Positions 1-6,347 of a stretch of DNA of 9,951 nt are shown one piece after another. Every line of letters starts with the position of its first letter. The stretch's first letter is position 1. Where the stretch lies: assembly GCA_038229875.1 (NCBI GenBank), contig JBBROA010000134.1:1-9951 (forward strand), in the 5' to 3' direction. The position numbers and the translations under genes were made by a program. The notes under the pieces were generated by a model, which saw nothing but the letters and a program-made list of their open reading frames with translations, was not told the origin of the DNA and ran no database searches. This DNA is from JALYUA01 sp038229875. GTDB taxonomy: Bacteria; Acidobacteriota; Thermoanaerobaculia; UBA5066; Gp7-AA6.

Positions 1-1
1 C

Positions 2-766
2 ACGCTCGAAATGCTCCTGACGCACACGTCGGGACTTCCGGCCTGGTTTCCCCTCTACACACGCGGAGAGGGAGCGGCCGCATATCGCCGCACCCTGGGG
101 GAGATCGAGCCGGAGTCGCTCCCGGGGAGCGTGGTCGTGTACAGCGACCTCGGCATCCTCGTCCTGGGCGACGTGCTCGAGGCGTTCTTCGCCGCGCCGG
201 TCGATCGCGCGTTCACGGAGCTCGTGGCGGCGCCGGCCGGCTCCGGGGCGAGGTTCCTTCCGGGCGAGGCGTCTTTCTGCGCGGCGACGGAAGAGGGCGA
301 TACGACGGAGCGGAACATGACCGCGGCCCTCGGGCTGTCGTACGCCCATTTCCGGACGGGGGTCGTTCGGGGGGACGTCCACGACGGCAACGCGTTCCGG
401 CGAGGAGGAGTCTCGGCACACGCAGGTCTCTTCGGGACGGTGGAGGACGTCTGGGCGCTCGCCCGCCCCTGGCTCGACCCGGGGCGGAAGGAGTTCACCC
501 GCGATCGCGCGCCCGACCTGTCCGAGGCGCGCGGCCTCGCCTGGCAGGGCGTCCGGGGGGCCGGCTCGATCCCGCCGGAATCATTCTCTCCGAGTTCCTT
601 TGGCCACACCGGGTTCACCGGGACGTCGCTCTGGATCGATCCGGACCGGCAGCGGATCGTCATCCTCTTGACAAATCGCGTCCACCCGGAGGTCCGCGGG
701 GATTTCAACGAGGTCCGCCGGCGTTTCCATGGGAAGGTGCTCGAGACGGAGCTCGTCCGGGGTTAG
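2..766 (+). CDS. Serine hydrolase of the beta-lactamase / penicillin-binding-protein fold (5' truncated)
   Basis: The reading frame is already open at the left edge (T-L-E precedes the first Met), so this is the last 254 residues of a longer protein. The opening T-L-E-M-L-L-T-H-T-S-G-L is the stretch that follows the catalytic SxxK helix in class C beta-lactamase-like proteins; the SxxK itself must lie upstream of the window. The second motif appears as Y-S-D-L-G at residues 47-51 of the visible part (Tyr47 standing for the Tyr of YxN). The third, KTG-equivalent motif appears as H-T-G at 202-204, followed by a typical F-T-G-T-S-L-W-I-D-P strand. VHDGNAFRRGG with SAHAGLF resembles the YfeW/PBP4B and esterase-like branch. 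These enzymes hydrolyse or transfer acyl groups on peptidoglycan peptides, beta-lactams or small esters; the substrate cannot be read here. The gene ends 86 bp before the thiolase and looks functionally unrelated to it. Confidence 0.87.
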   Translation, partial: TLEMLLTHTSGLPAWFPLYTRGEGAAAYRRTLGEIEPESLPGSVVVYSDLGILVLGDVLEAFFAAPVDRAFTELVAAPAGSGARFLPGEASFCAATEEGDTTERNMTAALGLSYAHFRTGVVRGDVHDGNAFRRGGVSAHAGLFGTVEDVWALARPWLDPGRKEFTRDRAPDLSEARGLAWQGVRGAGSIPPESFSPSSFGHTGFTGTSLWIDPDRQRIVILLTNRVHPEVRGDFNEVRRRFHGKVLETELVRG

Positions 767-825
767 ATTCTGCGTCCGGCGCCCCGCGGGGACTGTCCGC
801 TGCCTCGGACGTTTCGCCGGCGCTC

Positions 826-834
826 TGGTAAATT
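826..834 (+). promoter_or_regulatory. Candidate extended -10 element before the thiolase operon
   Basis: TGGTAAATT fits an extended -10 (TGn followed by a TATAAT-like hexamer, 4 of 6 matches). It lies in the only non-coding gap before the operon and ends 18 bp upstream of the thiolase ATG. I see no convincing -35. Transcription starting about 7 bp downstream would give a leader of only about 10-13 nt. The call is supported mainly by a near-identical element at 4017-4025. The TAA within it is also an in-frame stop for the thiolase frame, which limits how far upstream that gene can start. Confidence 0.4.
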
Positions 835-852
835 TCGATCGGGGGTTTGTTC

Positions 853-2034
853 ATGCAGGACATCGTGATTCTCGACGGCGCTCGGACTCCCATGCTGGAG
901 TACAACGGCGCCTTTTCGGACGTTTCAGCGATCGAGCTCGGGGCGCACGCCGCCCGGGAGGCGCTGGCGCGCACCGGGACGGATCCCGGCCAGATCGACC
1001 ACGTCATCTTCGGCAACGCGCTTCAGACTTCCGGCGACGCGATCTACGGCGCGCGCCATGTGGGGTTGAAGGCGGGGGTTCCGACGGAAGTGCCCGCCCT
1101 GACGGTCAACCGCCTCTGCGGCTCCGGGTTCGAGTCCATCGTCCAGGCGGCGCATCGGATTCTTCTCGGAGAGGCGAAGACGGTTCTCGCCGGCGGCATG
1201 GAGAACATGTCGGCGGCGCCGCACGTCATCCGCGGCGCGCGAAAAGGGCTGCGGCTCGGTCAGGGCGCGCTCGAGGACTCGCTGATGGTGGCACTCCTGG
1301 ACACGTACTGCGGCCTCTACATGGCGCAGACATCCGACCGCGTCGCGGCGAAATACGGGATCACGCGGGAGGAGCAGGACGAGTACGCGCTCTCCTCGCA
1401 GCAGCGCGCTGCCGCGGCGCAGGCAGCGTGCCGTCTTTCCGAAGAGATCGCGCCGATCGAGGTGAAAGCCGGCCGCAAGACGCTCCGCGTCGAGAAGGAC
1501 GATCACCTGCGGCCCGACACGACGCTCGAGGGACTGGCGGCGCTCGCGCCCTCCTTCGGCAAGGGCGGGCAGGTGACGGCGGGAAACGCTTCCGGGATCG
1601 TGGACGGCGCAGCGGCCGTCGTCGTCACTTCGGCGGAGGAAGCGCGGGCGCGCGGTCAGAAGCCGCTTGGCCGTCTCATCGGGTGGGCCGTGACCGGCGT
1701 CGAGCCGGAGCTGATGGGGCTCGGGCCGGCTCCGGCCGCGCGCGCGGCTCTCGAAAAAGCGGGGGTCCGGCAGGACCAGATCGACCTCTGGGAAATCAAC
1801 GAGGCGTTCGCGGGCCAGATCCTCGGAGTGATCCGCGAGCTCGGCCTCGATCGCGAGAAGTTGAACGTCAACGGCGGCGCGATCGCTCTCGGGCATCCGC
1901 TCGCCGCGACGGGCACCCGCTGCACGCTGAGCCTGCTCAAGGAGATGCGGCGGCGCGGCGTCCGCTACGGGCTGGCGGGCGCCTGCATCGGGGGCGGCCA
2001 GGGGATCGCGGTCGTTCTCGAAGCGGGATCGTGA
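853..2034 (+). CDS. Acetyl-CoA C-acetyltransferase / 3-ketoacyl-CoA thiolase
   Basis: A 393-residue thiolase, a normal full length. It interconverts two acetyl-CoA with acetoacetyl-CoA plus CoA, or cleaves longer 3-ketoacyl-CoAs, in the cytoplasm. All four catalytic motifs are present: nucleophile Cys89 in N-R-L-C-G-S-G, Asn316 in I-N-E-A-F, His348 in G-H-P-L-A-A-T-G, and the acid/base Cys378 in A-C-I-G-G-G. With the ATG at 853 as start these numbers coincide with those of the Zoogloea biosynthetic thiolase, which supports that start over the TTG two codons earlier (847). A GGGGG stretch at 841-845 may serve as ribosome binding site, and an in-frame TAA at 829 rules out a longer protein. It heads a cluster with 3-hydroxybutyryl-CoA dehydrogenase and enoyl-CoA hydratase, so a C4/beta-oxidation role is likely. 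Whether it prefers acetoacetyl-CoA or longer chains cannot be told from the sequence. Confidence 0.97.
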   Translation: MQDIVILDGARTPMLEYNGAFSDVSAIELGAHAAREALARTGTDPGQIDHVIFGNALQTSGDAIYGARHVGLKAGVPTEVPALTVNRLCGSGFESIVQAAHRILLGEAKTVLAGGMENMSAAPHVIRGARKGLRLGQGALEDSLMVALLDTYCGLYMAQTSDRVAAKYGITREEQDEYALSSQQRAAAAQAACRLSEEIAPIEVKAGRKTLRVEKDDHLRPDTTLEGLAALAPSFGKGGQVTAGNASGIVDGAAAVVVTSAEEARARGQKPLGRLIGWAVTGVEPELMGLGPAPAARAALEKAGVRQDQIDLWEINEAFAGQILGVIRELGLDREKLNVNGGAIALGHPLAATGTRCTLSLLKEMRRRGVRYGLAGACIGGGQGIAVVLEAGS

Positions 2035-2038
2035 GGAG
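2034..2038 (+). promoter_or_regulatory. Shine-Dalgarno site pointing to a CTG start at 2044
   Basis: AGGAG begins at the last base of the thiolase TGA stop and lies 5 bp before an in-frame CTG at 2044. The first conventional start in that frame, GTG at 2092, has no ribosome-binding sequence in front of it. The site therefore favours initiation at 2044. Confidence 0.5.
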
Positions 2039-2043
2039 CGGCG

Positions 2044-2370
2044 CTGGACTGGACGGAACGCATCCTCGGTTTCCCGGTTCGCACCGCGGCCGTGGCTTCC
2101 TTTCTGGAAGAGCTGAAGGCGCGCCGCGCGGCGGACTTAAACGGGGTCCTGGTCACGTTCAACGACGGAAGCCTCTGTCGTGACGCCCTGCGCCACTGGC
2201 TTCTGAAAGAATGGATCGTCGTCGCGCCCCACTCGCCGTTGACGGCGCTGCCGGGACGGGGATTCACGCGCGATCTGACGCTCAGACAATTCTGCGGGGA
2301 AATTGCGGGAGCGCCGGAACGCGAGCCCGACACCGAAGAGAGAGGACCGGACGGCGATGACGATTCGTAA
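2044..2370 (+). CDS. Small hypothetical protein between thiolase and dehydrogenase genes
   Basis: I do not recognise this protein. If it starts at CTG 2044 it has 108 residues (LDWTERILGFPVR at its N-terminus); if it starts at GTG 2092 it has 92. The CTG is preferred because AGGAG sits 5 bp upstream, and because the codons between 2044 and 2092 mostly end in G or C as in the neighbouring genes. The body is soluble-looking, with a probable helix (A-S-F-L-E-E-L-K-A-R-R), two Cys, three Trp in the long version, and a very acidic tail (E-R-E-P-D-T-E-E-R-G-P-D-G-D-D-D-S). There is no signal peptide or membrane segment. The tail overlaps the start of the next gene by 14 bp, so translation is probably coupled. 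Its place inside an acyl-CoA operon suggests an accessory or regulatory role, but that is position only. It could also be a lineage-specific filler gene. Confidence 0.68.
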   Translation: MDWTERILGFPVRTAAVASFLEELKARRAADLNGVLVTFNDGSLCRDALRHWLLKEWIVVAPHSPLTALPGRGFTRDLTLRQFCGEIAGAPEREPDTEERGPDGDDDS

Positions 2371-3217
2371 AGTCGGGGTTCTAGGCGCGGGCTTGATGGG
2401 GTCGGGGATCGCGGAGGTCGCCGCGAAGAGCGGCTACGAGACCGTCGTGCGGGAGGTCTCGGACGAGCTCGGCCGCAAAGGGCTCTCCCGCATCGAGGCG
2501 TCTCTCGCGAAGGCGGTCGAGAAAAAGAAGCTGGCGCCGGAGGAAAGAGACGCCGCTCGGGGACGTCTGTCGACCACGACGAATCTCTCGGATCTCGCCG
2601 ACTGCGACATTCTGGTCGAAGCGATCATCGAGAACCTCGACTTGAAAAAAGAAACGTACGGGGAGCTTGACCGCCTCTGCAAGCCCGAGACGATTTTCTG
2701 CTCCAACACGTCGTCGCTCACGATCACGGAGATGTCGGCGGCGACGTCGCGGCCGGATCGATTCGCCGGGCTTCACTTCTTCAACCCGGTCCCGGTCATG
2801 AAGCTCGTCGAGGTCGTGAGGACGATCGCGACGTCGGACGAAACCGTCGAAACCGTCTTCCAGTTCGCGCAGTCGCTCGGGAAGGACCCGATCCGCGCGC
2901 GCGACAACTCGGGTTTCGTCGTCAACCGGCTGCTGGTGCCCTACCTTCTCGACGCAGTGCGCGCGCTCGAGGAAGGAGTCGGCAGCGCCGAGGACATCGA
3001 CAAGGGCATGGAGCTCGGATGTGGCCACCCGATGGGGCCGCTGAAGCTGCTCGACTTCGTCGGCCTCGACACCACCTATTACATCGCGCAGATCATGTTC
3101 GACGAGTACCGGGAAAAACGGTTCGCGCCGCCGCCGCTCTTGAAGCGCATGGTGCTCGCCGGCCGGATGGGGCGGAAGTCCGGCCGCGGCTTCTACGAAT
3201 ACGGAGGCGCGAAGTGA
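2357..3217 (+). CDS. 3-hydroxybutyryl-CoA dehydrogenase (3-hydroxyacyl-CoA dehydrogenase family)
   Basis: A 286-residue protein, the usual length of the stand-alone bacterial enzyme. It oxidises (S)-3-hydroxyacyl-CoA to 3-ketoacyl-CoA with NAD(P)+, or runs in reverse. The N-terminal Rossmann fold carries G-A-G-L-M-G-S-G-I-A at about residues 9-18. The catalytic pair is His140 in G-L-H-F-F-N-P-V and Glu152 in K-L-V-E-V-V; Asn190 ends the conserved N-S-G-F-V-V-N-R segment. The C-terminal helical domain has the family's G-H-P-M-G-P-L-K-L-L-D-F-V-G-L-D. The ATG at 2357 begins directly at M-T-I-R-K-V-G-V-L-G, has GAGAGAGGA about 10 bp upstream, and overlaps the end of the preceding small gene. Its substrate is the thiolase product when run biosynthetically, and it feeds the thiolase when run oxidatively. 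Its stop overlaps the next start as GTGA. Confidence 0.97.
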   Translation: MTIRKVGVLGAGLMGSGIAEVAAKSGYETVVREVSDELGRKGLSRIEASLAKAVEKKKLAPEERDAARGRLSTTTNLSDLADCDILVEAIIENLDLKKETYGELDRLCKPETIFCSNTSSLTITEMSAATSRPDRFAGLHFFNPVPVMKLVEVVRTIATSDETVETVFQFAQSLGKDPIRARDNSGFVVNRLLVPYLLDAVRALEEGVGSAEDIDKGMELGCGHPMGPLKLLDFVGLDTTYYIAQIMFDEYREKRFAPPPLLKRMVLAGRMGRKSGRGFYEYGGAK

Positions 3218-3996
3218 GCGAGCTCGTCGGCGTCGAAACCGCGGAGGGGATCCGCACCCTGACGGTTCAACGGCCGGAGAAATTGAACGCCTTGAACGGT
3301 CAGGTTCTCGAAGCTCTGGACGCCGCGGTCGCGGATGCGGCGCGGGACTCGACGCTGCGCTGCGTGATCGTCACCGGCGCGGGGGAGAAGGCGTTCATCG
3401 CGGGCGCCGACATCGGAGAGCTCGCGAAGCTGACGCCGATCGAGGGCCGCGAACACGCCCGCCGCGGCCAGGCGGTGCTCGACCGCATCGAGAACCTCCC
3501 GGTGCCCACGATCGCCGCGATCAACGGGTTCGCATACGGCGGTGGCCTCGAGCTCGCCATGGCGTGCACGCTGCGAGTGGCCTCCGAGAACGCCCGGATG
3601 GGCCTGCCGGAGACCTCGCTCGGCATTCTTCCGGGTTACGGCGGAACGCAGCGCCTCGCGCGGATCGTCGGCCGCGCGCGTGCGTACGAGCTCGTGCTGA
3701 CGGCGTCGAAGAGCCTGACCGCGGCCGAGGCGGAGCGGATGGGGCTCGTCAACCGCGTCGTGCCCGCGGGGCAGGCGCTCTCCGCCGCCCGGGAGATGGC
3801 CCGCGCGATCGCGGCTAACGGCCCGGCGGCCGTGCGCTACGCACTCGACGCGATCCGGAGCGGGATGGAGATGCCGGCGGCGGAAGGCCGCCTGCTCGAG
3901 GCGACGCTGTTCGGCCTGTGCGCGGCGACATCGGATATGAAGGAAGGAATGACCGCCTTTCTCGAAAAGAGGCAGGCGAAGTTCACCGGGTCGTGA
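3214..3996 (+). CDS. Enoyl-CoA hydratase / crotonase
   Basis: A 260-residue crotonase-fold enzyme, the normal family length. It hydrates trans-2-enoyl-CoA to (S)-3-hydroxyacyl-CoA, or dehydrates it in the reverse pathway. The oxyanion-hole segment A-F-I-A-G-A-D-I is present. Both catalytic glutamates are visible: Glu113 in G-G-G-L-E-L-A-M-A and Glu133 in G-L-P-E-T-S-L-G-I, followed by L-P-G-Y-G-G-T-Q-R-L. Having both glutamates marks a true hydratase rather than a related isomerase or hydrolase. The GTG start at 3214 overlaps the dehydrogenase stop by 4 bp (GTGA) and has GGAGG at 3203-3207, 6 bp upstream; MSELVGVET is a typical N-terminus. The frame is open further upstream, but that part lies inside the dehydrogenase and reads as an arginine-rich shadow. 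Together with its neighbours it completes the crotonyl-CoA to acetoacetyl-CoA steps. Confidence 0.96.
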   Translation: MSELVGVETAEGIRTLTVQRPEKLNALNGQVLEALDAAVADAARDSTLRCVIVTGAGEKAFIAGADIGELAKLTPIEGREHARRGQAVLDRIENLPVPTIAAINGFAYGGGLELAMACTLRVASENARMGLPETSLGILPGYGGTQRLARIVGRARAYELVLTASKSLTAAEAERMGLVNRVVPAGQALSAAREMARAIAANGPAAVRYALDAIRSGMEMPAAEGRLLEATLFGLCAATSDMKEGMTAFLEKRQAKFTGS

Positions 3997-4016
3997 GCCG
4001 CGCCGGTTCCGGGCCC

Positions 4017-4025
4017 TGCTAAACT
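4017..4025 (+). promoter_or_regulatory. Candidate extended -10 element before the LeuA-family gene
   Basis: TGCTAAACT matches an extended -10 (TGn plus a TATAAT-like hexamer) in the 50 bp gap after the enoyl-CoA hydratase gene and ends 21 bp before the GTG start. No clear -35 is visible. Transcription would begin near 4032, inside the ribosome-binding stretch AAGGAGAAGG (4030-4039), leaving a leader of roughly 14 nt. It resembles the element at 826-834, and it suggests this gene can be expressed separately from the acyl-CoA operon. Confidence 0.42.
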
Positions 4026-4046
4026 GAATAAGGAGAAGGACGCACC

Positions 4047-5297
4047 GTGCACCCGCCCGAATCCGACCTGATCTACGACTGGAACCGAGCCGGCGGCTCC
4101 GTGTTCCCGGCGCGCGGCGTCGTGGAGCTCGACGACGAAACCCTTCGCGACGGGCTTCAGTCTCCGTCCGTCAAGAGTCCGTCGATCGAACACAAGCTGA
4201 AGCTCCTCCACCTGATGGAGGCCCTCGGCATCGACTCCGCGGACATCGGACTCCCTGGCGCCGGACCGCACGTCGTCGCGACCGTCACCCGCCTGGCCCG
4301 CGAGATTGTGGACTCCGGAATGAAGATCCGGCCAAACTGCGCGGCGCGGACGGTGGCCGCCGACATCATCCCGATCATCGAGATCTCGCAGAAGGTGGGC
4401 ATCCCGATCGAGGTCTCCTGCTTCATCGGCTCCTCTCCGATCCGGCAGTACGCCGAAGACTGGGACCTCGACCGCATGCTCCGTCTTTCCGAAGACGCGG
4501 TGTCGCTCGCGGTCAAGGAAGGCCTTCCGGTCATGTACGTGACGGAAGACACGACGCGCGCCCATCCGGATCACATCCGGCAGATGTACACGACGGCCAT
4601 GCGCGCGGGCGCTCAGCGCGTCTGCGTCTGCGACACGGTCGGGCACGCCACGCCGAACGGCGTTCAGAACCTCATCCGCTTCGTGGTCCAGATGGTCAAC
4701 GCGGTGAACCCGGACGTCAAGGTGGACTGGCACGGCCACCAGGACCGCGGGTTTGGCGTCACGAACGCCCTCTGGGCCCTGGAGTCCGGCGCGCACCGCG
4801 TCCACGCCTGCGCACTCGGCATCGGCGAGCGGGTCGGCAACACGCCCATGGACCAGCTGCTCGTGAACCTGCAGCTGCTCGGCTGGATCGACCGCGACCT
4901 GACGCGCCTCCACGACTACTCCTCCCTCGTTTCGGAGTCCACCGGAGTGCCGATCCCCGACAACTATCCGGTCGTCGGCCGCGACGCGTTCCGGACGGGC
5001 ACGGGAGTCCACGCGGCCGCGATCATCAAGGCGCGCAACAAGGGCGACGAGTGGCTGGCCGATCGTGTCTACTCGGGTGTCCCCGCGGCGATGGTCGGCC
5101 GGCGTCAGGTCATCGAGATCGGCCCGATGAGCGGACTCTCGAACGTGCACTGCTGGCTCCAGGACCGCGGGCTCGAGGCGCGCCCGGAGCTCGTCGACAT
5201 GATTTTCCGCCGCGCGAAGGAGAGCGACCAGATCCTCGCCGATGAGGAGATCTTGGCGATCGTCCACGCGCTTGCGGACGCGCCGACGGCCCATTAA
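4047..5297 (+). CDS. LeuA-family Claisen condensing enzyme (isopropylmalate/homocitrate synthase-like), no regulatory domain
   Basis: A 416-residue DRE-TIM metallolyase. Members condense acetyl-CoA with a 2-keto acid (isopropylmalate, homocitrate, citramalate or Re-citrate synthases) or cleave HMG-CoA. Visible motifs are D-E-T-L-R-D-G-L-Q at residues 30-38 (Arg34, metal-binding Asp35), the metal histidines His229 and His231 in W-H-G-H-Q-D, Asn265 in G-I-G-E-R-V-G-N, and a catalytic-type His322 in G-T-G-V-H-A-A-A. The G-x-G-E-R-x-G-N signature and the post-barrel GVHA helix favour the synthase branch over HMG-CoA lyase. The C-terminal allosteric dimer domain of ordinary LeuA (about 120 residues) is absent, so leucine feedback through it is not expected. 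R-D-G-L-Q and H-G-H-Q-D differ from the usual R-D-G-E-Q and H-x-H-N-D. The GTG start has AAGGAGAAGG upstream, and an in-frame TAA at 4029 excludes a longer form. Substrate unknown; synthase family fairly sure. Confidence 0.82.
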   Translation: MHPPESDLIYDWNRAGGSVFPARGVVELDDETLRDGLQSPSVKSPSIEHKLKLLHLMEALGIDSADIGLPGAGPHVVATVTRLAREIVDSGMKIRPNCAARTVAADIIPIIEISQKVGIPIEVSCFIGSSPIRQYAEDWDLDRMLRLSEDAVSLAVKEGLPVMYVTEDTTRAHPDHIRQMYTTAMRAGAQRVCVCDTVGHATPNGVQNLIRFVVQMVNAVNPDVKVDWHGHQDRGFGVTNALWALESGAHRVHACALGIGERVGNTPMDQLLVNLQLLGWIDRDLTRLHDYSSLVSESTGVPIPDNYPVVGRDAFRTGTGVHAAAIIKARNKGDEWLADRVYSGVPAAMVGRRQVIEIGPMSGLSNVHCWLQDRGLEARPELVDMIFRRAKESDQILADEEILAIVHALADAPTAH

Positions 5298-5334
5298 GAC
5301 CAGGCCGAACCGCGGCCCCGTTCCCGCGGAACCC

Positions 5335-6258
5335 GTGCGATCCGATTTCCTGGTGCGTCAGCTCCCCACGTTTCTCGACCACCTCGCGGTCGAGCGAGGG
5401 CTCTCCCCGGCGTCGGTCGGCGCGTATGGCAGCGACCTCGCCGCGTTCGGCCGTTTTCTCGCGGCCGCCGGAGTCACGGCGCAGGCGGCCACCCGCGCGG
5501 AGCTCGGCCGTTACCTCGGATCGGTGCGCGCCCGCGGTCTCTCCGCGCGCTCCGCCTCGCGCGCGCTCTCGGCTCTGCGCGCGTTCTACGCGTACGCCGC
5601 GCTGCACCTCGGGTTCCACGACGACCCGACGATGGACCTGGCGAACCCGAAGCTCGGGCTGTCGCTTCCGAAGGCTCTGTCGGAAAAAGAAATCGTCGCG
5701 CTCCTGAGTGCTCCGGACGACGCGGCGCCGCTCGGACTGCGCGACCGCGCGATGCTCGAGCTGCTCTACGCGTCCGGGCTGCGCGTTTCCGAGCTCGTCG
5801 GTCTGCCGCGCGACGGGATCGACCTCGCCGCCGGGATCCTCCGCGTGACCGGGAAGGGCGGGAAGGAGCGGCTCGTGCCCTTCGGCCACAACGCGGAGGA
5901 GTGGCTCCGCCGATACCTGGAGGAAGCGCGGCCGAAGCTCGATACCCGCCGGTCCGCGGCGCTCTTCCTCTCTTCGCGGGGCGCGGCCATGACGCGCCAG
6001 CGGTTCTGGCAGATCCTCGAGGGATACGGCCGCACGGCCGGGATCCGATCTCCGCTCACACCCCACGGCGTACGCCACTCCTTCGCGACGCATCTCTTAG
6101 AGCACGGCGCCGACCTGCGCGCGCTGCAGATGATGCTCGGCCACTCCGACATCTCGACGACCTCGATCTACACGCACGTCTCCCGAGGGCGTCTTCGCCG
6201 CGTCTACGACGAGTTTCATCCCCGGGCGGGCCGCTCCAAAAAGGGCGGAAAACGTTGA
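5335..6258 (+). CDS. xerD: Site-specific tyrosine recombinase XerD-type
   Basis: A 307-residue tyrosine recombinase. Xer proteins resolve chromosome dimers at the dif site near the replication terminus, working with a partner Xer and FtsK. The N-terminal SAM-like DNA-binding domain spans roughly residues 1-105 (F-L-D-H-L-A-V-E-R-G-L-S near the start). The catalytic domain has Arg150 (A-S-G-L-R-V-S-E-L), Lys174 (G-K-G-G-K-E-R), His244 and Arg247 (H-G-V-R-H), His270 (L-G-H-S-D) and the nucleophile Tyr279 (S-I-Y-T-H-V). The last four numbers coincide with those of E. coli XerD when GTG 5335 is the start, which supports both the start and the XerD over XerC label. The ribosome site is weak (GCGGA). 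Longer reading would overlap the preceding gene and is basic and repetitive. No integrase neighbours or attachment sites are visible, so a housekeeping role is more likely than an element-borne one. Confidence 0.95.
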   Translation: MRSDFLVRQLPTFLDHLAVERGLSPASVGAYGSDLAAFGRFLAAAGVTAQAATRAELGRYLGSVRARGLSARSASRALSALRAFYAYAALHLGFHDDPTMDLANPKLGLSLPKALSEKEIVALLSAPDDAAPLGLRDRAMLELLYASGLRVSELVGLPRDGIDLAAGILRVTGKGGKERLVPFGHNAEEWLRRYLEEARPKLDTRRSAALFLSSRGAAMTRQRFWQILEGYGRTAGIRSPLTPHGVRHSFATHLLEHGADLRALQMMLGHSDISTTSIYTHVSRGRLRRVYDEFHPRAGRSKKGGKR

Positions 6259-6282
6259 CTGGCGTGCGCCTGGCGGCTCGGC

Positions 6283-6302
6283 GGGCGGGGGCGGGCGGCG
6301 GG
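6283..6302 (+). other. G-quadruplex-type G-run in the spacer before the transglycosylase gene
   Basis: Four runs of three or more G (6283-6285, 6287-6291, 6293-6295, 6300-6302) are separated by loops of 1, 1 and 4 bases, which satisfies the usual G3+N1-7 rule on the + strand. It lies in the 89 bp between the recombinase stop and the transglycosylase start, outside any gene I accept. Overall GC richness makes chance occurrence possible. Confidence 0.5.
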
Positions 6303-6347
6303 CCGCGGAGGAATTCCACGTCTCGCATTTTTGTTCCCGGATTTCGT

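Noticed and set aside
925..1896. Long - strand open frame opposite the thiolase
   Set aside because: No domain or ribosome site; antisense shadow of a gene with clear function.
729..2183. A 484-codon open frame on the + strand overlapping the thiolase gene
   Set aside because: Arginine- and glycine-rich with no recognisable domain; it is the +2 shadow of a GC-rich thiolase gene that has all catalytic residues in its own frame.
3837..5294. A 485-codon open frame on the - strand opposite the LeuA-family gene
   Set aside because: Composition dominated by Arg, Asp, Val and His without motifs, as expected antisense to a high-GC gene; the + strand frame carries the family motifs.
5335..6258. Tyrosine recombinase as the mark of an integrated element, with att or dif site nearby
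   Set aside because: XerD-like residue spacing, normal codon use, housekeeping neighbours and no flanking direct repeats or tRNA; no dif-like 28-mer was recognised in the window.
6305..6332. Possible terminator after xerD (GCGgAG...CTCGC followed by T5)
   Set aside because: The stem is only 5 pairs with a bulge and an 11-base loop; too weak to call.
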